A stretch of DNA of 64,000 nt, from NCBI GenBank assembly GCA_935421135.1, contig OW285196.1, positions 15,373,001-15,437,000 of the forward strand, given 5' to 3'. Under the pieces are notes generated by a model. It saw only the letters and a list, made by a program, of their open reading frames with translations, made no database searches and was not told where the DNA came from. The DNA is from Bugulina stolonifera. Lineage: Eukaryota; Bryozoa; Gymnolaemata; Cheilostomatida; Bugulidae. Within the stretch, counting starts at the first letter, position 1. Each line of letters opens with the position of its first letter. A program made the position numbers and the translations under genes. Positions 37,301 to 49,300 of the stretch are shown piece after piece.

Positions 37301-40300
37301 AGGGTCCATGTGGGCTAGTCATCATGTACTAAAGTTGAGTAGAGTTTACTTATTTGTAACATAATTGTATGGCCTTCTGCTAGAGGTGTGTGGGGTGACA
37401 GGTATACCCACACACCAGCTACATTTAACATGTTTTGAAGAGATTTACGAGTACAGCCAGACGAATTTGTCTGAGTCACGTATTTTGTAGACGTGATTAC
37501 TGTGGACTAGACTTGACTAGACTGAACTGGATGATAGAATTGTTTCTTAGCTAATCAAACAAGACTGCACCAAAGAATACTTACATTATCGGGTGGCGTA
37601 ACATGTCAATCCTTGATTCTCAACTTGCATGTATTTATTTCTAAAAACTCTGGCACTTGTGGTTTAAAGGGTGAAATTACTCTCCACTTTGAACAGGACA
37701 GAATGGAGAATATTGAAAAGTATCACTGTTATACACCCAGTATACAGACATGCATGTACTTAGAGATCCATGCACCATCTGCATGTACTTGCATACATTC
37801 TCATTATGTCTACCTACTTGCAGACGGCATATTCTCTTATCGACTGAAGGTAAGACACAACGGGAAAGTGTATCCCCTCTTTGAGTCTCGTCGGTTGTGG
37901 CATGATGATGGTGATGCTAGCAGTATTGCCGATCTCCCTCACTATCGCAAATGGCCGCAGACATTTAGTGAGATCACCAAAGAGAAAGTTCATGATGAAT
38001 ATGTCTGTCCTAATGTGAAGAGTTAGTGTTTACATCGTATAGTACACACATGTGCTTTATGGGTGGCAAACAGACCAATAGTTGAATATCGCGTCATGTA
38101 GACTTGGCTGTTAGTTTATAAATACACCATCTGCCTATGATCAAAAGTAGAGCCTGGCTCTCTCTCTTTTTGACTTACAATTGTACGGTTTTAATGTATC
38201 ACTACTTATAAGTTAGTGTGGTTTAGTTTCTGGGTCTCCTGGGCAGAGATAGCCGTGTTAAAATCCATCTAAAGCAAATCATACGACTTATACTACAAAA
38301 GTTGGTTATTCACAATCTTACTGCGATTCTCACCAACACTTCTTTTATCTGATAACTATAGGGGATGGAGGCTGGACGGAGTGGTCAAGACTAACAACCA
38401 GCCAAACATGTGACCAGCTGATTGAAACGTGGGGTAGGAAGTGCACTAACCCGTATCCATTTAAAGGAGGTGCTGAGTGCTCTGGCAGCCCGAGATTTGT
38501 AAAGAAATTCCCCGCTATTCCTTGTGAGCGTAAGTTCACTGATATATAAATTTCTCACTGGCATATTATAATATAACCTACTAGAAGAAGCAAAGCTATA
38601 CACTGAGATCTATTTGTGAGTCAAGAGTCAACTATAGGAATAATCGCTACATCATTTGTCTAATTGACTGCTGGGATTATATAGCCTTAGGTGATTGGCT
38701 TAGCTGGAATTCTTGGAGCACATGTGAGGAGGGGTGTGGACAGTGTATCAAACGAAGAACGAGGGAATGTGGAGAGAATAGCCTATGTGAAGTAGACGCA
38801 CGGAAGTACGAATATAAGGCAACTCAAACCTCCATTGTCGAAGATCAAGTTTCTTGTGGTAAGGAATTGTCTTCTTTCTTCACAGCTTTAAGATTATGTG
38901 TATCAAATAGGTCCGGCCTTATTTAGTGTAATATACAGTATCTAACTTTGTGCAATGCAAATATTGTAAATGGTATATACATGTAGTGTGTATACAGGTA
39001 AGTTACAGACAAAGTTATTGTCTTGTGATTCGTTCTCTTCTGTAGATGGTGATTGTACAGCTGATATCGACTGCAGAGGAATGGCTGCCCCAGCAGTGTG
39101 TGATGGTAACCCAAGAAAGTGTAGGTTCCTGTGTCAGGACAGTATGCACTGTGCTAATGGAGTATGTGCAGATGTCAAGAGATGGAGTGGAGACACAGTC
39201 TCTGTATGTATTGATCAGTGTGATGATGATCACTCATGTCCTCAATCGCAATCGTGTATAGGTGAGTCAGTGAGTGAGTCTCATCAATTATAATTAAGAA
39301 GAGGTCACTGATGGCAATCATTGATCTCTTCAGTGAATGAGAGAATCTCCGCCTATCATTTGAAAAAAGTTTAAATATTTTATTATTCAGTAGTAGTTCA
39401 CGACTAATCATGTTCAATCAGCTTATAAGATAGAATAGAATATTTGGCATTGTTTTTCCTAGGCACTATGGAGATTGACTTGACAATGACATTATGATCA
39501 TTTGCTTCATACTATTATAATAATATACTTGAAATTTATTATTCCAGGTAGAAGATGTGTGAACATGTGTAGTAATGACTCGGACTGCTCTTCCTCTGGT
39601 GAACATTGTAGTTCTGTGTCTGGTCACTGTACTAGAGCCTGCTCTGTGAGTATCTCACCTTGTATCTCCCTGTAGTCTATCAGGTGAACCTGCTCTGTCA
39701 GTATATCGCCTTTTATCTCCCTATATAGCCTATCAGGTGAACCTGCTCTGTCAGTATATCACGTTGTATCTCCCTGTAGTCTATCAGGTGAGCCTCCTCT
39801 GTCAGTAAATCTCCTTGTATCTCCCTATATAGCCTATCAGGTGAATTTGCTATGTGAGTATGTCTCCTTGTATCTCCCTACAATCTATCAGGTGAACCTG
39901 CTCTGTGAGTATATCTCCTTGTATTTTCCTATGTAGCGTATCAGGTGGGTGACTAGTTACATTCTACGCATGTTTTATCAAATAAATGTCTTCTATTTAC
40001 AGAGTGCCTCGTCCTGTCAGGCACGGTACGGACCACTGGGTACATGCTTTACTTTGGATGTTCAATCAGAAGAGAAAGAGTGTGTGATTGGTTGTTTAGA
40101 AGATAAGGACTGTACCAACATCGAACTCAGCTGTGTACTAGGTAAGATAGACACTGAACCTTCAACCTATTATTTTGTAATCACTGTCCTCTCTCAGCAA
40201 AACTGTTTATCCGTGAAGGCAACTTTAAGTTAGTAGCTCATTGTGGCAGACGAGTTGTACTATTAGCTATTGAATTCCATCAGTGTTAGAGTCTGTAACT

Positions 40301-43300
40301 GGTTATCAAATATTCAAGATCGTGGCCAGTAATTGACCTTGTTAATATCGACTGATTCTGTTTCTATGACATTCGGTATATTGTACCACGCTAACTAGCA
40401 AGTTCTACTAGTCATTGTAACACACTAACTAGCAAGTTGTACTAGTCATGTAAATTCATCATACTTCTTTTTTCTTCCACAGGTATGTGCATACCAAATA
40501 TTTACAAAGATAACTACACTAGTATTGATTGCACAAACGATACTTCCTGTCCTTTCAATGCCGTCTGCAGCATTGATACAAATGTCTGTGTGGATCCTTT
40601 AACTGTTACATGTGGAGATGATCAGAGTTGTGGTTCTGCTGCTCAGTGTGATGGTGGAAACTGTAGACGTCTGTATAACTATAACAAGACGTGTTCAAAT
40701 GACAGTCAGTGTAGTAAGTATATCTGTGTGCTGTGCGTATATACTGTATAACTATAATGTAGCAAGTAGGAGCAGACAATCCCCTTGTTAGTAGTGTATT
40801 GGCATAGTTTGGGTATTCTAGTTATACACAATGTTACACTTGTGGTAACAAGGGGAACCTTATTTAATGAAGAGTGAAGATTGATGTGTGATTGATAGAA
40901 AGTAAGCAAGAAGTTAAAGGCTACTTTCAAACATGAGCAGTTTTCCTCTTTTATACATACAGTGGTAGGTACTCCAAATATTATAAGAGCTGATGTTTGT
41001 GTGTTTTTATTAGCTCATCTGCGTACATATATAAATGTACAAATGCAGCTTTTGCTACACTAGTATAGGCTAGTAATAGTATGTGTGTTCTCCCATGATA
41101 GTATTATTAAGATATCATTAACTCGTTCTGTAGGTTACATAGAGACATGCGAAAATGGCGTCTGTGTAGTACAGCAGGATAATAATGGTAGAATAATTCT
41201 ACCTACTGAGGGCTGTACAGAGTGTGATACTAGACTATCAGACTCCATATGTGATGATAACAAGTGTCAGTGTCCTTCTGGTTTGTCTCTGTATGCCGGT
41301 CGCAGGTGTGGATATAATCCACCAGAAGGTTAGTCTGCACTTTGGAGTTGTCTACACTCATCTGGACTCTCCATAGTTACTGTATTTAGTGATAGAAATG
41401 TAGCGTTACTGTTTTATACATTTGTTAATAATACTGTAGCATACGTCCTGATCTATATAATTAGATGACGTCCATGAATGTCAAGGGAGTATCTGCGCTC
41501 TCAAGTGCAGAACTCCGTCTGATTGTCCATTCAATCACTTCTGTCACAAGAAGATCTGCAGGGAGGGCTGCTACGTTCCACCAGCAAACTCATCAGTTGT
41601 TCATAAAGGTGAGAAATTTATTGCTAGTCATAGAATTGGTGACTACTAGTCAGTGATCGGTAAAATCCTACATAATGTTAATAATTACTTGTCATGTATC
41701 ACTTTGCTGAACAGTACAGCCTATCATTAGTTAATTGATTGATTGATTGATTGATTGATCAATCGATCGATCGATCGATCGATCGATCGATTGATTGATT
41801 GATGCTGTTCTTTGACGTCTGGTAGACTCATGTCCAGAAGGTATGAGCTGCCATGATCAGCTGTGTAAGGTAGAATGTTCCGGCAGCTCCCAATGTTTCA
41901 CTGATCAGGAGTGTGTATCCGGACTCTGCCATGACACCTGTATCAATGGGAGAGGTAAGTGTATACAGGCATAACATGATTTATTAGGATTTATACTATA
42001 AATGGTCTGTTGTACTACTCTATTGTACAATCATGTGACAGATAAGTGTGCACTGCTACACTGTACTGTTGTTACGCTCACTAGCAAATAAGTTAAGTTG
42101 TCAACTCATGCATAATATTATTGAACATAGAAATTTGGTAATATAAATTTATTTGCGTGCATTGTGGTTGACATTTTGTTATTCCGACATGAATCTTGTG
42201 AATATTTAGATCAGTTCTCTGTGTTTAAATTTTAAGTAATTATTTATATTTAAATACATGTTGTGCTGCAGATGACCTCTGCCAGGAAGGGTATATCTGC
42301 TCCAATGAGCTGTGCATTCTTGCTTGTGAAGAGTCTAGTGAGTGTGAAGGAAATGAGATGTGTTACGGAGGCAACTGTCTCAGTCGCTGCTCCTTCTCGT
42401 CTGACTGTGGGGATGGTAAGCAGTGCCAGCTGGGAGTCTGTACAGCAAGCTGTAAGGTGAGTCATCGAAGTACATGAAGCATTGAGTCATAACTTTTGAC
42501 TCCAGCCAACAGATAAACCTTTCCATGAGTAACTCCACCAATGTTACTGTTGTATTCCCTGTGATACTGTTAGCGGTAAAGCTGTAATTATGAGGTTTCC
42601 ATTATTTAGAGTTTATTATATAAACATGTACACGCACAGTTTGAGGGGCTCTCATTGTATTCTTCCTAAACTACTAACTTATAGACTGATATTATACATG
42701 CTGCCATGGTTGTAGATGACAATCATCACAGATTGCTGCTGTCATATTTCTATAGCATTTGCTGTTCCTCAACTTACGTGTTGTCACTTAACGTCATGTA
42801 TTCTGTGATTTGTTATTATAGCGCCACAGAGACTGTTCTGGTGACCTGACGTGTGTGGGCGGGATCTGTGCTCACTCATGTGTAGACAACTCCCAGTGTA
42901 ATAGTAATCTCTGTGTCGAGGGTTTCTGTTCAGTGGCCTGTGACAGCTCGGAGATCTGTGGGAACTGGACGTGTAATAACGGGGAGTGTGCCATGCCTTG
43001 TAACTCAAACTCTGACTGTCATCTTTCTCAGGTAATGTGTGAGATGTGTATCATTTGTCTCAGGTAATGTCTTGTTTCTAGGTGTATTAATATAACATAT
43101 TCTCATTTTCCTCATGTTGTATGATTTTATATTATTCTCCATTTAGAAATGTGCTGAAGGATCAGTATGTAGGACTATTATCGGTACATCCTGTTCAGGT
43201 CACTACGAATGTAACTATGGTGGGAGATCATACTCTACTAATCTGTGTATAGAGGGTGTGTGTCAGGTGGACTTTAGACCAGGTGCTAGCTGTATTTCGT

Positions 43301-46300
43301 CTACAGACTGTGGTATGTATCAGTTTACAGTCAGATACTGTCCTCGCTTTGTAAAAGAAAGAAATAGATATGGTGCCACTAAAATAATTTGAGTGAGGTC
43401 TCTTATTATGTTGAGGTTGTCAGATTTAGTTTAATGTGCTATAACAGAAGTGTATTATTATATTGTGGTTATTGAATTACTGTAGTCGATTTTGCAATAT
43501 ATTGTAATGGTTTCTGTGTTTTGGTGCGGTCGTCCTTGGACGACTATCGACCCAGAAATGAAGTGCCTATGAGTGGTAATAGGACTTCGCATTACATGAA
43601 AGATCGAGCGGTCTCAGTAGCCCAAATACTACCAAAGACGACCCATCTGATCTCAAGTCCGACCTTCAGACTATACAATGAAAGAGAGTAATTCAACCTA
43701 GTAGGCGGTTCGCAGAGCGAATGACCTAGTAAAAGGAAGAGAAAGTCCCTGTATCAAGTATAGATGTGTCTTTATTGAAAGCCAAGCGTAGACTGAGACA
43801 ATGAACAGTAAAACAGTGCCCTTTATATAGTATAAGGACTTCCGGCCGACATGACGTCGGGAAAAGACGACGTGTGGTCGTCCGGAAGTTGCGCAACAAG
43901 ATGGCCGCCGGAAGCCCGACGGCCGACCCAAAATAGGTCGGGTTCTACAAAAGTTGCTTATAATGGTCCAATTCATGTACAAAATGAATATCAATGGATT
44001 CTGAGAGGTCGGGCCTCTGTACATGGGTATAAAAGGCATTAAAAGACTTAGAAATAATCGTACAATCATATATAACAATATAAGAGTAAAGTACAAGCAG
44101 ATATATACATGTATGCACGCAATAATGAGTGTCAGATGTAAGATACGACTGGGCGTACCATCACATAGCCCCCTCACACTAGGTCATGGGTGTCTCTAGT
44201 GTCAAGTTAAGAAGGGTACGGTACAGTGTAGATTCTCTGGATACTATATCCAAGTCTGCTTGTACGAGCTGGAGTTGTCGGGGGTGGTTTAGATGCTGGT
44301 TGGCTAGTTCACGAAGAGCTATTTCTCGAGCATAGAGAGGTTCCAGATGCTGGCGTAGAGTGTCCCCCACCTGTTGACGGCTGGCAAGGTAGTGAATCCG
44401 TGGCTTGAGTTCAGCAAGTTGTTGCATGAACGACGGATCCGGAGATGCAGGACGTGTGGCATTCGGCTGAGTTAATACAGGAGATGCAGGAGGTGGGGAC
44501 TGGACGGCAGGAGAGTCTGGAGTGGCTCGGAGTAGGTCCCTGGCAGGTGTATAAGGAGAGCGGTGCGGTGAGACCTCCAGTGTGGGCCTGGACTGCAGTG
44601 GCTCGATCAGTAGAGTCGGAGAAGCTGTACAAGAAGCTGCACATGAGACCTTGGGTGGAGAGCCTTCGTAGAGAGGGCCTGACTGAGGGGCAGGCATACT
44701 CTTCCGTGGAGCAGGCCTTGTCTTCCAAGAGGGTAGACGTCCGCGTCGGCCAGGGGGGCCGACACTTACTGCGGAGGTACTAGCAGGAGGTCGCCAGAGA
44801 GAAGGTCCAGCAGGAGTGGTAGGCGACGAGGAAGAGGAGGAGGTAGCATCAGAAGGTGCGGAGTCGGGGGTCTGTTCTGGAGATGGGCTGTGCCGTCTCT
44901 TGGGAGGTCGCTTCCTTGTGGAGGAGGAGCTGGGCAAATAAACTGGTTTATTTGTCCCCGACTGTCCGTCCATAGTAGGACGACATGGTAGAAATGGTGG
45001 GGGATCCTTTACGCCCCACCATTCCATGAGGGCCCCATAGCTGGGCCCGTCCGTGAGGAAGAGACGTTTCCCACAGATACTGGATCTCCGGCTGAAGTGA
45101 TGGCCTAGAGCATCACGGCTAACTGAGCTGCGTCCGCAGCGACAGTAGAAGCGGGCAAAGTGCTGCCAAATGTGAATGTTCAGTCTCTTGAGGGTGCCGG
45201 AGAAGCCACACTTTGCACATTTGAGGTTAGGTTGACTCCTTCTGGCCAAGTCGTCTCGGGCTTGTTGAGTGAAGGTACTAATCCATGGCTTAGTGGCTCC
45301 GGAATGCTGGGACGACTCGATGGGCAGCTTGTCAGTGAGTTTGTGCAGCTTAATTGTAGCTAACTTCAGGGTAGAGGTAACAGGAGGTGGAGTGGGTGGA
45401 GGCGTGCCGTCTGGCGTGAGCGTCTTCCGTAGAGGAGATGCATCTACAACACATAATTCATCTGATGTGTAGCCTCCGCCTTCTAACTCATGCTCTTTCC
45501 TGTGAGAATGTTCAGGGGAATTCTCCTCTGTCCCGACTGGTCTATGCCGAGTGGGGAGGGAGAGAGAATTCATGCCTGACAGTCTCACAGGTGTTGATTG
45601 TACCTCTAATTCTGATTCGGTCCTTACTGGTAACACTGAGATTTGCTTACCTTCAGCCGTGAAGACAGGCTGATTGGAGTGATCCATACTAGGAGGAGTA
45701 GCCGTCTCGTCTGCACGAGAATGAGAAAGGATACGAGTGCTGCTATTAACTTCACCAGTGACACGAGGAGTGCAGGAGTTGCTACATGTAGGGGTACATG
45801 TGCTTCGGTGAAGTACTGGACGAGAAAGGACTACTCGTCTGTGAGCTGTCGTATTTATACTAGCCGAGGGATGAGCAATTGGCTCAATTGTAGGCAATGC
45901 CTCAGGCACATTTTCTTTGTTCGACTCGTCAAATAAGCGCGGGAACACGGCAATAGTTGCCTTCGATTGCTTCTCATCCACTTTAGGGGACTTCGAGAGT
46001 TCGGCAATCTGTATCTTCGGCTGAAACTGTTCGGCAATGCTAGATTCCGTACAAGAGCGTTTTGCTTTGTGTACTTGAACTGCTGGCAGTATAGACTGTA
46101 TCTCCGTCATTGGGATTATGTCTTGAGGTTCGGCTACGCGACATTTCACGTCTTCTGGATCAGGTCGGGCTGTTGAAACTTGAACATTCTTCGAGAGGTT
46201 CAGAGGTAGCTCTCTGTTTTGGTCCAGCACGGTTTGCTCCGTGTCGATCCTCAGGCCGCGGACTTGGACTGTAGTGTCTGGCAGTTCTACACACGATAAG

Positions 46301-49300
46301 TCGTCCGTCGGGGCATACTGAATTTGGGCGGGAATCAATTGCTGATTAGTGTCGGGTCTGGACGTGGCCAGATCCTGTTGATCCTTCTGATTTGAGGATA
46401 GGTCGGGTTTACCTTGTGAGGTTTGGTCCGACGGGGCGGGACATATGAGTCGTCCTTTCAGCCTTGGGGGGTGATCTGTGGTCACTTCGGATGTGTCCGG
46501 CTTTGAGTGGGGTCGTTTCTTGCCTGGTGTTGGCCTAGTGGGTTTAGGTTCATCCACTGTGACGGGTGTAGGTGACGCCGTCGGCCTGGAGTGTGATGGG
46601 CTAGTTACCCGTGGGGTTTTCTGTTTGGAGTGGCTACTCTTGACTTTAGGCTTAGTGGGTATAGGTTCTTCCACTAGGACGGGTTCTGATGTGTCCGTCG
46701 GCCTCAGTGGACGACCATTGTGGTTTGGTCCACTCTTCTTGGGTTTGGCCGCAGTAGGAATGGGTTCATCTACTGGGACGGGTTCTGATGTATCCGTCGG
46801 CCTTTGTGGACGACCAATGTGGGGTGGTCCACCTTCTCCTTGCTGGGCTCCAGTAGGAATGGGTTCGTCTACTGGGACGGGTTCTAGTGTGTCCGTCGGC
46901 CCGTCATCTGTGCCTTGACATTTCTGTAGGAGGGTATGTAGGGCTTTCCGTAGGAGGTCGGCGGGAAGCTCCTCTTGTGGCTTTGGAGGGTTGGCCTTGC
47001 CACCCTTGTTGCTCTGGAAGGCTGTTCCGGTTTCCAGGGCTTCCTCCATATCGTCGGGCTGTAACCATGTGTAGTACCAGCGTAGGCCACGGTCGTGGAC
47101 TGAGAGGCAGAACTTCTCTACAGCCCACTCTTCCAAAGATGCAGGGGGTGCTCCTTCAAAGGCTGTTGCCATCAGTCTGCGGATGAGAGCTGCATAGTCT
47201 CTGAGTGACGTGTGGGCTGGCTGTTCCAGGGTGGACAGCTTCCATCGGGCTTCTCTGGCAGATAGTCCATACTGTTCCCTCAGTCGGGAAAATATCTCTT
47301 CGACTGATCGGGGTCGGCCGCATTCTTGTGCGGGCCCGTGTAGGGCGGCTCTAAGCCGTATGAGGCGTGCTCTGTCATTCCAGTTGCAACGCTCTGCCAT
47401 AGCGGTGAAGTCTTCTATGAAGAGTTCGACGTCCTCTTGTCCGTTGTAGCTGAGTGTTTTGAGGTCCTGCTCGGCCTGGTACATTACCTGCTGAAGCAGG
47501 TTCCTTATTCGGTCCATGTCGGTAGGGTGTCGGGTAGTGAGTAAAACTGCTTTGGTTTGTTAGGCCGTGTCGGCCTAATGGTCGTACTGAGTACCGTCAA
47601 TCTGTTCTGGATCCGAGGTCGGTCTTTGATTGAAGATCCGGCGTAGGTCGGGCTACATCCAGCGGAACCACGAGAATTATGGGTGCACTTTAGCGTTTGT
47701 CACCTTCTCGTATCCAAGGTTCCCGGGTCCGAGTCCTAAATCGCCGTAGAAGTATTGAAGAATGAGGTCGGCCGGTCACCCGAGTCCGAGGTCACCTTCT
47801 TTCTCTTCGTATCGTAAGAGTACGACCTTAGAATCCCACCGCTGCCACCAATGTAATGGTTTCTGTGTTTTGGTGCGGTCGTCCTTGGACGACTATCGAC
47901 CCAGAAATGAAGTGCCTATGAGTGGTAATAGGACTTCGCATTACATGAAAGATCGAGCGGTCTCAGTAGCCCAAATACTACCAAAGACGACCCATCTGAT
48001 CTCAAGTCCGACCTTCAGACTATACAATGAAAGAGAGTAATTCAACCTAGTAGGCGGTTCGCAGAGCGAATGACCTAGTAAAAGGAAGAGAAAGTCCCTG
48101 TATCAAGTATAGATGTGTCTTTATTGAAAGCCAAGCGTAGACTGAGACAATGAACAGTAAAACAGTGCCCTTTATATAGTATAAGGACTTCCGGCCGACA
48201 TGACGTCGGGAAAAGACGACGTGTGGTCGTCCGGAAGTTGCGCAACAAGATGGCCGCCGGAAGCCCGACGGCCGACCCAAAATAGGTCGGGTTCTACAAA
48301 AGTTGCTTATAATGGTCCAATTCATGTACAAAATGAATATCAATGGATTCTGAGAGGTCGGGCCTCTGTACATGGGTATAAAAGGCATTAAAAGACTTAG
48401 AAATAATCGTACAATCATATATAACAATATAAGAGTAAAGTACAAGCAGATATATACATGTATGCACGCAATAATGAGTGTCAGATGTAAGATACGACTG
48501 GGCGTACCATCACAATATTTGCGATATCTGAAGTAGACAGGAAATCCAAAACTACAGAACTACTTACTAAAATGATGCTCTGGAATAAGTTGAAGCTGAC
48601 ATATAGTCATGTTATATGCTGACATATGCAGTGTATCATACATTTCCAATTACACATCACTGTTTGTGATATTGTCTACTAGCTCATACATGTGCTTCAT
48701 ACTGACCTTCTTATACATCATTGGTACATGATATTATTATATGTTATTATTGATACATGATATTATTATATGTTATTATTGATACATGATATTATTATAT
48801 TATGATATTATTGGTACATGATATTATTATATTATGTTATTATTAGTACATGGTATTATTATATTATGTTATTATTGGTACATGGTATTATTATATTATG
48901 TTATTATTGGTACATGGTATTATTATATGTAGGTCTGTTTGGTTTGTGCAAGTCAGGAGCATGTGTGTGGCCGACTGGTATAAAAGGTAAACCTTGGCCG
49001 TCACACATTGTCGGCTGTGATGATTATAACAGCAACTGTAGTCTGGCTATAGACGGGGGAGCTTGCACTGAGGATGGAGTCTGTGGCTGTGTAGGGAACA
49101 AACAGCTACTCAATAACCTCTGTATTCCTGAGATTTTGAGTAAGTAGAGCTCATTGCAGACTTGCCTTGATGTCAGTCTCAAAGTAGAGAGTACTGAGAA
49201 CTTCCTTCTATTTGAGTAGTGATTGGTAGGTACCTGTAGTTGTGCTCTCCTGCACTCGTCGTACACTGTAAGCTGTAAGATATCAATATTTTACTCTGTC

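Larger units (their letters stand above)
32947..38021 (+). other. Exons 14-22: unclassified middle region
   Basis: Exons 32947-33095, 33611-33733, 34043-34249, 34450-34568, 34979-35061, 35377-35558, 35844-36010, 37108-37288 and 37824-38021. About 470 residues, few cysteines, several N-x-S/T sites and alternating hydrophobic strands, suggesting beta-rich extracellular domains. No family recognised. A TAG directly follows the exon 22 donor but is removed by splicing to exon 23. Confidence 0.7.
39046..43312 (+). other. Exons 25-34: EB-like cysteine-rich modules, cluster A
   Basis: Exons 39046-39261, 39548-39645, 40003-40141, 40483-40713, 41134-41328, 41465-41608, 41826-41954, 42272-42456, 42822-43031 and 43147-43312. 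About 500 residues with cysteines every 4-8 positions and repeated D-C, G-x-C and C-x3-C spacings. Confidence 0.75.
43503..48514 (-). mobile_element. Gag-only LTR retrotransposon (TR-GAG type), antisense in intron 34
   Basis: 5,012 bp with two 663-bp LTRs, 4-bp flanking ATAT (43499-43502 and 48515-48518), a tRNA-Leu-type primer site at 47850-47831, one long Gag-like ORF and a purine tract at 44178-44166 directly after its stop. There is no room for protease, reverse transcriptase or integrase, so it is non-autonomous and must use enzymes of a related element. LTR identity implies a recent insertion. It lies antisense to the giant gene, between exons 34 and 35, and should be spliced out. Confidence 0.88.

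Noticed and set aside
38021..38025. TAG as the end of a separate upstream gene
   Set aside because: It directly follows a GT donor, and splicing to the TSP1 exon at 38362 is in phase.
43698..44177. 159-residue minus-strand frame, also present near 48047-48445
   Set aside because: Lies within the LTRs and occurs identically in both; no protein features beyond chance.
44411..46918. Several 60-146-residue plus-strand frames
   Set aside because: GC-rich shadows of the Gag-like ORF on the other strand.
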